This document shows positions 19,501 to 27,026 of a DNA stretch of 64,000 nt, piece by piece. Position 1 is the first letter of the stretch, and each line of letters begins with the position of its first letter. The translations under genes were made by a program, and so were the position numbers. The notes under the pieces were generated by a model. That model had not been told where the DNA came from. It was given only the letters and a program-made list of their open reading frames with translations, and searched no databases. Where the stretch lies: the NCBI RefSeq assembly GCF_018271975.1, contig NZ_JAGUCN010000007.1, forward strand, positions 62,001 to 126,000, read 5' to 3'. The DNA is from Carboxylicivirga mesophila. Lineage in GTDB: Bacteria > Bacteroidota > Bacteroidia > Bacteroidales > Marinilabiliaceae.

Positions 19501-19796
19501 AGATCGAATTAAGCGAATTACCCACCAAGGATGTTGGCATTAACAGGGTGGAAGCAGAGTTAATAAAGGTGTATCCAAATCCTGCCAATAAATTGGTAAA
19601 TGTGGAAATGAAAGACTTTGCCGGGAGTAAGGCGGATGTGGCCATTTATAATGCAACTGGATCTAAGATACAGCAATTACAGCTAGTGAGCGCGCATCAG
19701 CAGATTCCGGTAAATAGCTGGTCACCGGGAGTATATGTTATGCACATTATGCAAGGCAACAAATTCCAGCTGGCCAAATTGGTAATATGTGATTGA
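16545..19796 (+). CDS. Giant secreted FG-GAP propeller protein with putative catalytic domain (GH150-like?)
   Basis: 1083 residues: signal peptide (1-21), an N-terminal beta-propeller with FG-GAP/VCBS-type calcium loops (TADFDGVGAKDYVV, AGDFDGNGTDEVVA, FDVDGDGSPELVA, PGDFDGDRQAELF; about 25-420), a large middle domain (about 450-900) and a T9SS sorting domain (about 1005-1083, VYPNPANKLVNV). The order propeller, linker, large unrelated catalytic domain is the one described for lambda-carrageenase (GH150), which would fit the sulfatase and beta-galactosidase neighbours. I recognise the architecture only, not a diagnostic active-site motif, so GH150 is a hypothesis. As the largest exported protein here it is the best candidate for the first endo-acting cut at the cell surface. 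Confidence 0.6.
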   Translation: MKRLRYVLVWTAVAFNGILNAQSAFQPYNTQGDNLIHIATADFDGVGAKDYVVAMTVEGKVIAFNRPDLITDPSTDNRLWEYTALPTMGLRVVADEVYSENTGDEILLPGTDGHLRILSSAGELLLDKEISTGALYSATVATGVGGQKVIVTSGVDGLVYILNDAGVLLKSFRPETGKAAGVSGLVRHVVAGDFDGNGTDEVVAFVNRKSFEGNNFIDIIDLATYERPAYWNGDADPVADNVVSGLGFTDKQLPRVFDVDGDGSPELVAHWGVFHPEDGPRTKTFSTMLADNEKMPLSAYRTFAKNFLIQNHGFQKSDKVDLTATGKYLMQHGVPGDFDGDRQAELFTIYGDDLFLSQYDSSTKTLTISAYTWAHSMYHFSDGACLENRNGGADKMVLSGPINGDDHFYVVDFSNPNWKIQARTINGLGKLGEVDRNLDQLTDQIDQFTGTLATGDEPIWYLDYFASGLWWEMTPENSAVQAQKVYDAQQEWYDKIGGQENYRSTKIRLAASVNSCIYGMATECDKASVTAEGVKNFCAALAQKGAYFCLKIGHGPHIFITPEDLADCYEASVVDGECYMMARTRELNEHVDFESYIPHLDALLARAEQIGAEPPMVMLCAKGATFTALTQNLADSYFPKYKDILVPGVENSNVTELDISLAERVGLWMNGDVEGWGCNVIGDNLSANRVAEWGGMRNAHIVLRQMLSQYSLGAKVFRTTSITALNNPLYERGDVSDADQQWTQVFQKGILNFLKLVDKGIYPNSPDVDQIKGISPVSVGIYNRSNRLTEQSINHDHYPYQPETDNHVFNRLACWNAYTDIPETDATAYLYGTKRRWENLFPSTPGGFVTIIPSTQASDIEANSWCNAAYQTNGDTWNDMSLYEAKETISTEVLSQRNNLDFYVEGDCFWQFTQQKDDPYTYFAFLMDNNELSPVERTVKLKAGTSINGDCQVFDQVGGSEAIGTLSSTTDELRITIPAGLARFLKIELSELPTKDVGINRVEAELIKVYPNPANKLVNVEMKDFAGSKADVAIYNATGSKIQQLQLVSAHQQIPVNSWSPGVYVMHIMQGNKFQLAKLVICD

Positions 19797-19884
19797 TAGT
19801 TGGTAATAAACCTACAGTGTAATGATGAGTCTTTGACTTTATTTGAATGCTTTATTGATGATTAGTAAAATGAATCTAAGTTAT

Positions 19885-22053
19885 ATGAATAAGTGTCTTG
19901 TATTGATTGTTTTATTGCTGGTTAATTTGATGGCAAGTGGTCAGGAAAAACCCAATGTTATTGTGATTATGGCCGATGACTTGGGTTATGCCGATGTGGG
20001 CTTTAATGGCTCTACTGAAATTCCTACGCCCAACATCGACCGCATTGCCGACAATGGTATTAAATTCACCAGTGCTTATACCACTTATTCCGTTTGTGGT
20101 CCGAGTCGGGCTGGTTTTATTACAGGGCGCTACCAACAGCGCTTCGGTTTTGAGCGTAATCCCTTGTATCGGGTTGATGATCCGTATATGGGCTTGCCAC
20201 TCGATGAAATGACCATTGCTGAATCCGTATCACAGGTAGGCTATAAAACCGGTATTATAGGCAAATGGCACTTGGGAGCCCATATTTCCAACCATCCGTT
20301 AAATCGTGGATTCGATGAGTTTTATGGTCATCTGGGTGGGGGGCATCGATATTTCCCGGAAGACCTGACTATTGAAGATAGTTATGCAGCAACCAATGAG
20401 GAAGAAAGCTACCTGACATGGATTTTAAGAAACCATAAACCTGAAAAAACAGACGAATATATCACCGATGAATTTTCCAATGAGGCTGTAAATTTTGTCA
20501 GTCGTCATAAAGAGCATCCCTTTTTTCTGTTTCTTTCATACAATGCACCACATTCGCCTATGCAGGCTACAGATGCAGATCTGGCTTTATTTCCGTCGTT
20601 AACTGATAAACGGAAAATTTATGCGGCTATGGTAAATGCGGTAGACAGAGGTGTTGGTAAAGTGCTTGATAAATTACAGGAGCTAAATATTGAGGAGAAT
20701 ACCATTATCTTTTTCTTGTCTGACAATGGTGGTCCAGAAAGTAAAAATGCCTCTGATAACGGCATTCTTCGCGGTGGCAAAAGCGATGTGTTTGAAGGCG
20801 GATACCGGGTGCCCTTTGCCATGCAATGGACAGGTGAGATTGATGGTGGTGTAACTTATGATTACCCGGTTTCTTCACTTGATATCTTTGCTACTTTATC
20901 TGCCCTTTCTGATTCTCCCATTAATCTGGAGAAGCCATTGGATGGAGTGAATCTAATCCCATACCTGGTGGGTGAGAATGGTAAGCGGCCGCACGAAACA
21001 ATTCATATCCGTAAGTTTGATCAGGATCGTCATGCCGTGCGTTACGGCGATATGAAATACATACGGTTTATGGCTGAGAGTCCTAATCCAAGGTTATACA
21101 ATTTGAATACAAATATCAGTGAAAGCGATGCAGATGGACAGAATCTATACTGGAATGCTGATTATAAGCCCCAGCGAGATGAATTACAAGCCATTCAAGC
21201 CGAATGGGAAGAGGGTTTACTTCATCCACGATTTTTAGGTTTGGTACATGATGAGCTGGTGTGGGCAACGGAAGTGACCTTGTCTCGTGAGAATATTGAA
21301 CTTAATAGCAATGATACATACCAGCTAGAGGCTTCCATCTTGCCCAATGATGCCTTTAATGATGTGATAGAATGGAACAGCAATAACCCTTCTGTGGCAT
21401 CGGTGAATGAAAGCGGTATGGTCACAGCTCTTAGTGAGGGGTATGCCATTGTTACGGCTCGGGTTGTAGATCGTCGACAAGTATTTAAGCAATGTGTTGT
21501 TAAAGTTGGCAGTCCGGATGAAGCCAGTACCATCACACTTTCAGATAATGTGCTGACATTAACCACAGGCAAGCCTGCCAGCCTAACAGCAGAAGTTAAT
21601 TCCAGCAGCAGTTATGCCATTGAATGGAGCAGCAATAATATGGCTGTTGCAACGGTTAATGAGCATGGACAGATTCTAACACATCATCAGGGGCAGGCAG
21701 TTATAACAGCTTGGGTAATTGGCAGTCCAAACATATCTGCTGAGTGTGAAATTAATGTAGAAGACTACCAGGAAGATACCGGAATTTTTGATAATGATTT
21801 GGTACAGGCTGATTTCTTTTCGGTTTATCCAAATCCACTGGTGAACGGACAGGCCACTATTTTACTTAAAATGAATGAGCCCAAAGTCTATATGCAGCTT
21901 TATGATGTTTCCGGACAGTTGGTTAAGGAAAAGGCTCTGGAAGGAGTTCGTCAGTATATTTTGAATGTGAGCGGCTTAGCGAATGGCTTGTACTTTATCA
22001 ATATGAATACAGATAAAATGGTGCAGACAAAAAAAATACTGGTCAGGAACTAA
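19885..22053 (+). CDS. S1-family sulfatase with two Ig-like domains and T9SS tail
   Basis: The frame is open from a TTG at 19843, but the signal peptide (MNKCLVLIVLLL...) argues for the ATG at 19885; ATG 19858 and 19870 are alternatives. Sulfatase domain about 22-450: ADDLGYADVGF, VCGPSRAGFITG with Cys71, GKWHLG, LSDNGGP. It is followed by two bacterial Ig-like (BIG2) domains (VTLSRENIEL...VASVNESGMVTAL and TITLSDNVLTL...VATVNEHGQI) and a T9SS sorting domain (SVYPNPLVNG...GLYFINM). This predicts a cell-surface or released desulfating enzyme acting on intact polymer, unlike the lipoprotein and tail-less sulfatases in this locus. It lies about 90 bp after the FG-GAP gene in the same unit. Confidence 0.92.
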   Translation: MNKCLVLIVLLLVNLMASGQEKPNVIVIMADDLGYADVGFNGSTEIPTPNIDRIADNGIKFTSAYTTYSVCGPSRAGFITGRYQQRFGFERNPLYRVDDPYMGLPLDEMTIAESVSQVGYKTGIIGKWHLGAHISNHPLNRGFDEFYGHLGGGHRYFPEDLTIEDSYAATNEEESYLTWILRNHKPEKTDEYITDEFSNEAVNFVSRHKEHPFFLFLSYNAPHSPMQATDADLALFPSLTDKRKIYAAMVNAVDRGVGKVLDKLQELNIEENTIIFFLSDNGGPESKNASDNGILRGGKSDVFEGGYRVPFAMQWTGEIDGGVTYDYPVSSLDIFATLSALSDSPINLEKPLDGVNLIPYLVGENGKRPHETIHIRKFDQDRHAVRYGDMKYIRFMAESPNPRLYNLNTNISESDADGQNLYWNADYKPQRDELQAIQAEWEEGLLHPRFLGLVHDELVWATEVTLSRENIELNSNDTYQLEASILPNDAFNDVIEWNSNNPSVASVNESGMVTALSEGYAIVTARVVDRRQVFKQCVVKVGSPDEASTITLSDNVLTLTTGKPASLTAEVNSSSSYAIEWSSNNMAVATVNEHGQILTHHQGQAVITAWVIGSPNISAECEINVEDYQEDTGIFDNDLVQADFFSVYPNPLVNGQATILLKMNEPKVYMQLYDVSGQLVKEKALEGVRQYILNVSGLANGLYFINMNTDKMVQTKKILVRN

Positions 22054-22065
22054 AATTGATATAAG

Positions 22066-24780
22066 ATGTTAAGAGGCGTATTTATACTTTTATTGGGACT
22101 GATTTGTCTGGGCGGTAATGCACAGGAAAGGATGAATGCCGTGCTAATTGTTCTGGACGATATGAACGACTACATTGGCGTAATGGGAGGTCATCCCCAG
22201 GCCAAAACACCCAATATCGACCAATTGGCCAATGAGGGTGTGTTCTTTTCGAATGCACATGCCAATGCTCCAATTTGTGCCCCATCCAGGGCCAGCTTCT
22301 TATCCGGTTTATATCCATCAACCACCGGAAATTTTGGATTTGATCATATAGCTGAAAATAATGTGTTGAGTAATTCCAAGTTTATTATGGAATATGCAGC
22401 GGAAAACGGCTATGAAACTTATAGTACCGGCAAAATATTTCATCGAAGCGGGGATGATCCATCAAAAGTAAAGGGAGAGAAGCAAGACCAGGGACCCTAT
22501 GCGTGGGATGGAACCAATGCCATTGGCCACCCGTCAGTACCGGAGCCATTTCGGAATGTAGGTTTATTAAACGGATCGTTTGCTCCGCTCTCGGATGTGC
22601 CCCCGGGAGGATGGCGTAATAATACAACGGCCAACTCTGCTTTTAATTATATATCGGCTGATGAACGCGATAAGATGTGTGATGAAAAGAGTGCTGATTT
22701 TGTAAAGCAATGGATTGATGATCATGAAACATTAAAAGCTCAGGGCAGTGATAAACCTTTTTTTATTGCCTATGGAGGTGTGAAACCGCATACACCCCAC
22801 GTGGTCCCGCAACGTTTTTTCGACATGTATCCCTTGGATAAAGTGATGATACCGGAGATATTAAAGAATGATTTAAAGGATACTTACGGTCATCATTTTA
22901 GTGCTTCCGGCTTTAACGACTATGATTCCCTGCTGGTATCTTACACTACAGCAGAAGAGGGACTACGTCGTTATGTGCAAAGCAAATTAGCCTGTATCAC
23001 TTTTGCCGACAGTTTGGTTGGAGTGGTTCATAATGCCATAAAGAACAGCTCCTTTGCCAATAATACAGCCATTATATTGTGTGGTGACAATGGTTTTCAT
23101 ATGGGTGAAAAATTTCGATTGGCAAAAAATACTTTGTGGGAAGAAAGTACACGCATTCCATTTATTCTTAAAGCACCGGGTTTTAATTCTTCGGCAGGTT
23201 CGGTCGTTACTCATCCCGTAGGCTTGATTGATATTTATCCAACCTTTAAAGATCTTTGCCAATGGACCGGAGCAACCCCAAAAAATGCACAAGGGGCCGA
23301 ATTGGATGGCTTTAGTCTTCGTGCTTTTCTGGAAGATCCGAATACTAATAGCTGGGCCGGACCACAGGTGGCTTTAGAATCGGTTGTTAACCCTGCAAGC
23401 AAAGAAATTGGAAAACAAAATTATGCAGTGCGGTCCGAAAATTTTCGTTACATCCTTTATCCATCAGGAGAAGAGGAGCTGTATGATCTGTCGACCGATA
23501 AGAATGAATGGACCAATGTGATTTTTGATGAACATTATGCATTGATAGCTCAGGATTTGCGCGATCAGCTCAAATACATGGTGCCTGAAATAAGCTTTGA
23601 GAAAACAAGTGCGATACCATATCTCTTTTACGATGACTTTGAAAGTTACCAGGAAGGAGATGATTTATTAAGCAAAGGTTATAAACAGAAAAACGGAGAA
23701 GCTACCACAACAACTTTGACGCTTGAAGAAGAAAACCAATTTGCATTAAATGTGTCGGTTAACGGGAGTGCCATCAGTATGCGAAAAAACGTTAAAGATC
23801 TGACACCTGGCAAAGTTTATTTTTTTGAAGCATCAACACGAACGGAAAGCAGTGTAACAGCCGGTTCGTGGGAAGCCGTTACGCCAAATACCATTACCGG
23901 GCATCAGTGTGTTGATTGGCACACTTTTTCAGTGCCGTTAAGGCCCAACAAGGATTCCTGGGCAGAAGGTGTGGCCATGAATTTATTTATTGCTTCGGCA
24001 CAGAATAAACCCTTGGCAGTTGATAGTTTTACATTTTATGCTGCTGACCTTAAGATAACTGCACAGGGCTTTAATGAAAATGTGCTGATAGCAGGTAATG
24101 ATTATCAGTTTGAAGCGATGGCTACTCCTGCAAGGGAAGCCTGTAAATGGTCGGTTATTGAAGGCAGCGGTTCAGCTACTATTAATACAAATGGACTATT
24201 AAATGCTATTTCTGAAGGAAGTGTTCAGGTGGTGACTACAATGGAAAATTACCCGTCGGTAAATTGCACAACAGATGTGTTTATTTGGGATGAGGCAGTT
24301 ACTTCAATACTTACAATTTCTGATATTGAGAAGGCTTTAAAGGTTGATGAGCCAACTCAATTAACAGCCACTCTTAATCCTGAAGTAGATATCCCCGTAT
24401 TATGGAGTGTTGACGATGAGAGCAAGGCCATTATTAGCCAAACAACGGGTTTGTTAATACCTATTGATTATGGGACTATTACTATTACAGCAAGCTTATA
24501 CAAACATCAGGATGTATTTACTACTGTACAATTAGATATTAAAGAAAATACTTCCGTTGAGGATCTTAAGGCATCCTATTTTAAAATCTATCCCAATCCA
24601 TCCAATGGTACTTTTTACATTGATGGAGATGGCATTGAGCCATGCTATAAGGTGTATGATTCAATGGGAAGGCTTATTAAAGATACCAAAGGTCCGTTAT
24701 TAAACTTACAAGGGTATACTAAGGGTATGTATTACCTGGTAATTGATAAAGATAATGTTGAGAAAATCGTATTAAAATAA
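22066..24780 (+). CDS. S1-family sulfatase (iduronate-sulfatase-like) with C-terminal modules and T9SS tail
   Basis: 904 residues. The signal peptide ends GGNAQ. Sulfatase domain about 22-520 with VLDDMNDYIG, ICAPSRASFLSG (Cys71; Ala after Cys where the other four have Gly), STGKIFH, PFFIAYGGVKPHTPH and LCGDNGFHMGE. The KPHTP and DNGFHMGE blocks are typical of the iduronate-2-sulfatase-like branch, so it probably attacks another sulfate position than its neighbours. After it come a beta-sandwich module beginning FYDDFESYQEGDDL (about 523-660), Ig-like repeats (about 665-825) and a T9SS domain (KIYPNPSNGTFYI). It starts 12 bp after the preceding sulfatase. Confidence 0.9.
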   Translation: MLRGVFILLLGLICLGGNAQERMNAVLIVLDDMNDYIGVMGGHPQAKTPNIDQLANEGVFFSNAHANAPICAPSRASFLSGLYPSTTGNFGFDHIAENNVLSNSKFIMEYAAENGYETYSTGKIFHRSGDDPSKVKGEKQDQGPYAWDGTNAIGHPSVPEPFRNVGLLNGSFAPLSDVPPGGWRNNTTANSAFNYISADERDKMCDEKSADFVKQWIDDHETLKAQGSDKPFFIAYGGVKPHTPHVVPQRFFDMYPLDKVMIPEILKNDLKDTYGHHFSASGFNDYDSLLVSYTTAEEGLRRYVQSKLACITFADSLVGVVHNAIKNSSFANNTAIILCGDNGFHMGEKFRLAKNTLWEESTRIPFILKAPGFNSSAGSVVTHPVGLIDIYPTFKDLCQWTGATPKNAQGAELDGFSLRAFLEDPNTNSWAGPQVALESVVNPASKEIGKQNYAVRSENFRYILYPSGEEELYDLSTDKNEWTNVIFDEHYALIAQDLRDQLKYMVPEISFEKTSAIPYLFYDDFESYQEGDDLLSKGYKQKNGEATTTTLTLEEENQFALNVSVNGSAISMRKNVKDLTPGKVYFFEASTRTESSVTAGSWEAVTPNTITGHQCVDWHTFSVPLRPNKDSWAEGVAMNLFIASAQNKPLAVDSFTFYAADLKITAQGFNENVLIAGNDYQFEAMATPAREACKWSVIEGSGSATINTNGLLNAISEGSVQVVTTMENYPSVNCTTDVFIWDEAVTSILTISDIEKALKVDEPTQLTATLNPEVDIPVLWSVDDESKAIISQTTGLLIPIDYGTITITASLYKHQDVFTTVQLDIKENTSVEDLKASYFKIYPNPSNGTFYIDGDGIEPCYKVYDSMGRLIKDTKGPLLNLQGYTKGMYYLVIDKDNVEKIVLK

Positions 24781-24785
24781 AACTC

Positions 24786-26180
24786 ATGTTTAAACATCTA
24801 CTTTTACTATTAATGCCACTTATAGCTATTTCATGCAATATGTCGGCAGATAAAAATGCACCTAAGCAACCCAATCTAATTGTGATTATGACCGATGATA
24901 TGGGTTATGCCGATGTTGGCTTTAATGGTTGTACCGATATTCCAACGCCCAATATAGATAAAATAGCTGATCAAGGCGTTCGTTTCACTCAGGGCTATGT
25001 GACTTTTCCTGTTTGCGGACCAAGTCGTGCCGGTTTCTTAACAGGGCGTTATCAAGATCGATTTGGATTCACAACAAATCCATCAATTGATCCAAATAAT
25101 CCTATTTCCGGCTTGCCTGTGGAAGAAGAAACCATGGCTCAGGTATTGCGCAAAGCCGGTTATAAAAACGCCATAGTAGGTAAGTGGCATATGGGTACAC
25201 ATCCAAATTTTCATCCTCTGGAACGTGGCTTTGATTATTTCTATGGTTTTCTATCGGGTGGGCACAATTACTTCCACGATGAACTGTATCTGAATGACCT
25301 CTCGGAAGTGACAAAAAAATGGGAGTGGTATCGAACTAAGATCATTGAAAACAGAGAAAAGGTTGAAACGGACGATTACCTGACGGATGAGTTGAGCGAT
25401 GCAGCTGTAAACTTTATCAATCAAAAAGTAGATAAAAGCGAGCACTTTATGCTTTACCTGGCCTATAATGCACCGCATACTCCTTTGCAAGCCACAGAAA
25501 AGTACCTGTCACGCTTTCCAAATATCGAGGATAAAAAGCGAAAAACATACGCTGCAATGGTCAGTGCCGTTGACGATGGCGTTGGTAGGGTTTTAAAAGC
25601 ATTGCAAGACGGAGGCATTAATGATAATACCATTGTTGTATTTCTGTCAGATAATGGTGGCGCACACAATAATGCATCTGATAACGGACCTTTGCGAGGA
25701 TTAAAAGGCGACTTGTTTGAAGGTGGCATACGGGTGCCTTTTGCCATGTGTTGGCCTGCAGTTATTCCAGCTGGGCAAACTTATGATAAAGCCATTTCTT
25801 CAATGGATGTTATGGCAACCATTGTTGCACAAAACAGCATTGAAATAAGTGCTGAGCGCCCTTTGGATGGTGTTGATTTAGTTCCCTATTTGACGGGTGA
25901 ATCAAAAGAAGAACCGCATGATTATCTATTCTGGCGCAAGTGGGAGCAAAATGCCATGGCTATTCGCCACGGTATGAATAAGCTGGTAGCTAATAATAAT
26001 CAGGATAGCAGTGCGCCGGAATTGTACAATATAGAGAATGAAATAAATGAGCAGACGAATATAAAAGCCGAAAATGAAGAATTATCAAATCATCTTCTGG
26101 AAGAATGGGAAAAGTGGAATGCACAATTGAAAGATCGTGTTTTTACGACACTTGGGGGTGATGAATGGTGGATAGATTAA
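24786..26180 (+). CDS. S1-family sulfatase, Cys-type, lipoprotein
   Basis: 464 residues with a lipobox IAISC (Cys17). Motifs: TDDMGYADVGFNG, VCGPSRAGFLTG with Cys77 as formylglycine precursor, GKWHMG, LSDNGGAHNN. It is close in sequence to the sulfatase at 19.9 kb but lacks the Ig-like and T9SS parts, so the locus encodes a secreted and a lipid-anchored version of a similar catalytic domain. It begins 5 bp after the preceding gene and is followed at 29 bp by a small lipoprotein gene. Activity requires a formylglycine-generating enzyme; none is encoded in this window. Confidence 0.92.
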   Translation: MFKHLLLLLMPLIAISCNMSADKNAPKQPNLIVIMTDDMGYADVGFNGCTDIPTPNIDKIADQGVRFTQGYVTFPVCGPSRAGFLTGRYQDRFGFTTNPSIDPNNPISGLPVEEETMAQVLRKAGYKNAIVGKWHMGTHPNFHPLERGFDYFYGFLSGGHNYFHDELYLNDLSEVTKKWEWYRTKIIENREKVETDDYLTDELSDAAVNFINQKVDKSEHFMLYLAYNAPHTPLQATEKYLSRFPNIEDKKRKTYAAMVSAVDDGVGRVLKALQDGGINDNTIVVFLSDNGGAHNNASDNGPLRGLKGDLFEGGIRVPFAMCWPAVIPAGQTYDKAISSMDVMATIVAQNSIEISAERPLDGVDLVPYLTGESKEEPHDYLFWRKWEQNAMAIRHGMNKLVANNNQDSSAPELYNIENEINEQTNIKAENEELSNHLLEEWEKWNAQLKDRVFTTLGGDEWWID

Positions 26181-26209
26181 CGCAAAAATAAATATTAGAA
26201 CCTACTATT

Positions 26210-26665
26210 ATGAAAAAGATTTTGGAAGTCAGTGTATTCTTATTAGTAATGTTTATTGCAGTAGGATGCGGTGGCAGCGGTAGCGAAGTGGAACCGGAGC
26301 CAAAGGATGTTATGAATCCTGAAATGACAATAACAAAACCTGTGGAAGGGGCCACTGTATTAAAGGGAAATAGTCTGGATTTATCTGGTACTTTTACTGA
26401 TGATATGGAACTAGAAGGTCTAACCATAACTTTGAGCTTTAATCAGACTAAATCATCAAATGGTATAACAGATCCATGGGAACCAATCAACAATCCGGAG
26501 CTAATTGCTTTAACTGGAAAGGAAGACGAAGTAACCAACCACCAATTGTTTGAAGAATATATTCCTGCCGATTGTAAAGGCGGTCAATACCTTTTGACTC
26601 TTGAATTAAAAGATAAGGCAGGAAAGTCAATAAGCAAGCAAATCAATATTGTTATTGAAGGATAA
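26210..26665 (+). CDS. Small lipoprotein with Ig-like domain (DUF4625-like)
   Basis: 151 residues. Lipobox IAVGC (Cys20) is followed by a Gly/Ser/Glu/Pro linker and one Ig-like domain (PEMTITKPVEGATVLKGNSL, ending LTLELKDKAGKSISK). The layout matches the small Bacteroidota lipoproteins with a DUF4625-type domain. I know no proven function; in polysaccharide loci such proteins may bind glycan at the surface. It is the last gene of the unit, 18 bp ahead of a strong terminator. Confidence 0.65.
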   Translation: MKKILEVSVFLLVMFIAVGCGGSGSEVEPEPKDVMNPEMTITKPVEGATVLKGNSLDLSGTFTDDMELEGLTITLSFNQTKSSNGITDPWEPINNPELIALTGKEDEVTNHQLFEEYIPADCKGGQYLLTLELKDKAGKSISKQINIVIEG

Positions 26666-26682
26666 TTGTAACATAACAGGGT

Positions 26683-26716
26683 AAACTGGCAACTGGGGAA
26701 ACTTGGTTGCCAGTTT
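26683..26716 (+). terminator. Intrinsic terminator closing the 12.8-26.7 kb unit
   Basis: Perfect 11-bp arms AAACTGGCAAC (26683-26693) and GTTGCCAGTTT (26706-26716) with a 12-nt loop, followed by TATTTTAG. It lies 18 bp after the stop of the small lipoprotein gene. Confidence 0.8.
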
Positions 26717-26953
26717 TATTTTAGAGTTGTTTTTAATTGAAATAGCGCTTAAAGTCCCCTGTAAAATAATTCATCTACCTGATCAATTCTCCTTGTAACT
26801 ATCGAATACTAATTCTGTTTTTATACCCAACGGAAATTGCAATATGAATCGAATATGATTGAATATAACTTCTGAATAATAATGTGTGTTTGTGCCTTAG
26901 TGTTTGTAAATGTGATGATTGGGTTTGTGTAGTGGGCTTGATGTTTGCATAAA

Positions 26954-27010
26954 TTTGCTAATCGTTGTCAGATATGTGTTAATGTGTATTGTTGGAGATG
27001 GATATTTTTG
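26954..27010 (+). promoter_or_regulatory. Shared regulatory promoter, copy C
   Basis: TTTGCTAATCGTTGT (26954-26968) resembles copies A and B after a 2-base deletion of GC. The -7 box TATTTTTG (27003-27010) matches the Bacteroidota consensus fully. The element starts 49 bp before the box; the missing two bases account for the difference from 51. The start codon of the second beta-helix gene follows at 27027. Confidence 0.6.
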
Positions 27011-27026
27011 TGACAAAACATATAAG

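Noticed and set aside
19843-19884. TTG start for the Ig-like sulfatase
   Set aside because: Several in-frame ATG codons follow, and only the one at 19885 (or 19870) starts a normal signal peptide.
26919-27026. N-terminal extension of the second beta-helix protein from a TTG codon
   Set aside because: The segment contains promoter copy C and the -7 box, and it would push the signal peptide away from the N-terminus.
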